DNA of 34,364 nucleotides, taken from positions 1 to 34,364 of the forward strand of contig NZ_NPMN01000038.1 in assembly GCF_002266425.1 (NCBI RefSeq), read 5' to 3'. Both the position numbers and the translations under genes were made by a program. Origin of the DNA: Tissierella sp. P1. Lineage in GTDB: Bacteria; Bacillota; Clostridia; Tissierellales; Tissierellaceae. How positions within the stretch are numbered: the first letter of the stretch is position 1; each line of letters opens with the position of its first letter. Below, piece by piece: positions 33,543-34,364 of this stretch. Below the pieces are notes generated by a model. It was not told where the DNA came from and searched no databases. It saw nothing but the letters and a program-made list of their open reading frames with translations.

Positions 33543-33571
33543 TTGACAAATGGTAAATTATAGTGTACTAT
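33543..33571 (+). promoter_or_regulatory. Strong sigma-A promoter of the M16C peptidase gene
   Basis: A perfect -35 TTGACA (33543-33548), a 17-bp spacer and TACTAT (33566-33571) lie about 50 bp upstream of the GTG start. Confidence 0.75.
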
Positions 33572-33621
33572 TCAATTAATACACTAGTACAAATAAATTA
33601 TAATACAAAAGGGGGATATCT

Positions 33622-34364
33622 GTGAAAGGATTTAGTGTAAAACAAAAACCAATTGCTTTAATTTTGCTAGCAGTTTTATTATCAACATTTTTATTCTCTA
33701 ACATGTCTTATGCTGAAACAAAAAATTTAAGAGTTGGAGAAACTTATTTTGGATTCAAACTAATTGAACAAAAGCATCTAAAAGAATTAGATTCCGTTGG
33801 TAGGATTTTTCAACATGAAAAAAGCGGTGCTAGGTTACTTCAAATAGAAAATGATGATGAAAACAAAGCGTTTTCTATTTCTTTCAGAACACCAGTTGAA
33901 AACAACAAGGGGATTCCCCATATTTTAGAGCATGTGCTCTTAAATGGAGGCTCAGAAAAATTTCCCGTAAGAAATCTATTTTTCGAGATTGTAAAGGGAA
34001 CTTTGACCAAGAATCTAAATGGACTTACCTATCCAGACAGGACTACTTATCCATTTTCTAGTATGAACGATAAAGAATTCAATGACTTACTGGATGTTTA
34101 TCTCAGTGTAGTTTTTAAACCTGCCTTTTATAAGGATGAAAAGTTCTTTAAAGTTGACGGGTGGCATTATAGCATTGAGGATAAAAATGCACCTCTTCAA
34201 TATAATGGTGTTGTATATAACGAAATGAAAGGAGCTTTGTCATCTCCTGACTCACAGCTACATTATTCAATAATGCAAAACTTATATCCAGACACTAATT
34301 ATACTTACTTATCTGGAGGAAATCCTCCCGATATACCAAGTTTAACTTTTCAAGAAGTAAAAGA
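33622..34364 (+). CDS. Secreted M16C (insulinase/presequence-protease) metallopeptidase, N-terminal part
   Basis: The frame opens with GTG at 33622-33624 behind AAAGGGGG and is open for 247 codons to the window edge. The product has a signal peptide (MKGFSVKQK, hydrophobic 11-26, possible cleavage after SYA near 31). The M16 inverted zinc motif follows: H100-ILE103-H104, with distal ligand Glu201 in VVYNEMKGALSSPDS. The segments NGLTYPDRTTYPFSS and FYKDEKFFKVDGWHY assign it to the large single-chain M16C branch (PreP/CYM1 type). Full members are about 1000 residues, so three quarters lie outside the window. It degrades unstructured peptides. An export signal on an M16C enzyme suggests extracellular peptide scavenging, which fits the peptide-uptake genes in this window. 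Confidence 0.9.
   Translation, partial: MKGFSVKQKPIALILLAVLLSTFLFSNMSYAETKNLRVGETYFGFKLIEQKHLKELDSVGRIFQHEKSGARLLQIENDDENKAFSISFRTPVENNKGIPHILEHVLLNGGSEKFPVRNLFFEIVKGTLTKNLNGLTYPDRTTYPFSSMNDKEFNDLLDVYLSVVFKPAFYKDEKFFKVDGWHYSIEDKNAPLQYNGVVYNEMKGALSSPDSQLHYSIMQNLYPDTNYTYLSGGNPPDIPSLTFQEVK

Overview
The window is AT-rich DNA from a low-GC, Gram-positive-type anaerobe. A clostridial or Tissierella-like firmicute is the best guess. The grounds are strong AGGAGG-type ribosome binding sites with ATG, GTG and TTG starts, two ECF sigma/DUF4179 pairs, SpmA/SpmB, a flavodiiron protein and a hemerythrin for oxygen defence, and lipoproteins with Gram-positive lipoboxes. Most genes are on the minus strand. 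No rRNA, tRNA, CRISPR array, insertion sequence or phage gene was seen.

Layout. 1-570 is the N-terminal part of a LysM-repeat protein that runs off the left edge. 664-3018 holds a TIGR01212-type radical SAM protein, a small membrane protein and a YgjP-type metallopeptidase. 3181-8004 holds two ECF sigma factor/DUF4179 anti-sigma operons flanking a stand-alone GIY-YIG/UVR protein that resembles the N-terminal half of UvrC. 8389-9636 holds a cysteine-cluster pentapeptide-repeat protein, a doubtful tiny ORF and a decayed nitroreductase 3' end.

From about 9.6 to 31.4 kb the minus strand carries a dense set of genes for taking up and breaking down cell-wall peptides: M19 dipeptidase, LD-carboxypeptidase with spmAB, an SH3-NlpC/P60 endopeptidase, a class A beta-lactamase-fold serine hydrolase, a C39-like lipoprotein, a complete oppABCDF peptide importer, an L-Ala-D/L-Glu-type dipeptide epimerase, a VanX-like D-Ala-D-Ala dipeptidase, a PAS/AAA+ sigma-54 activator, an M55 D-aminopeptidase, an M20 amidohydrolase, alanine racemase (broken by a one-base frameshift) and diaminopimelate decarboxylase. 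Together they can plausibly import murein peptides, cut them at every unusual bond and channel D-Ala and meso-DAP into central amino-acid pools. The parts match those of the Bacillus subtilis dpp-ykf murein-peptide operon but are arranged differently.

The main finding is regulatory. Three sites matching the sigma-54 -24/-12 promoter (GG-N10-GC with TTGCA) lie upstream of spmA, of oppA and of the M55 gene, and the M55 operon encodes a sigma-54 activator with an intact GAFTGA loop. This suggests one sigma-54 regulon for murein-peptide salvage that includes SpmA/SpmB, proteins usually discussed only in spore maturation.

The right end (31.4-34.4 kb) has a flavodiiron protein divergent from a hemerythrin protein, a strong terminator, a strong sigma-A promoter and the start of a secreted M16C metallopeptidase that runs off the edge.
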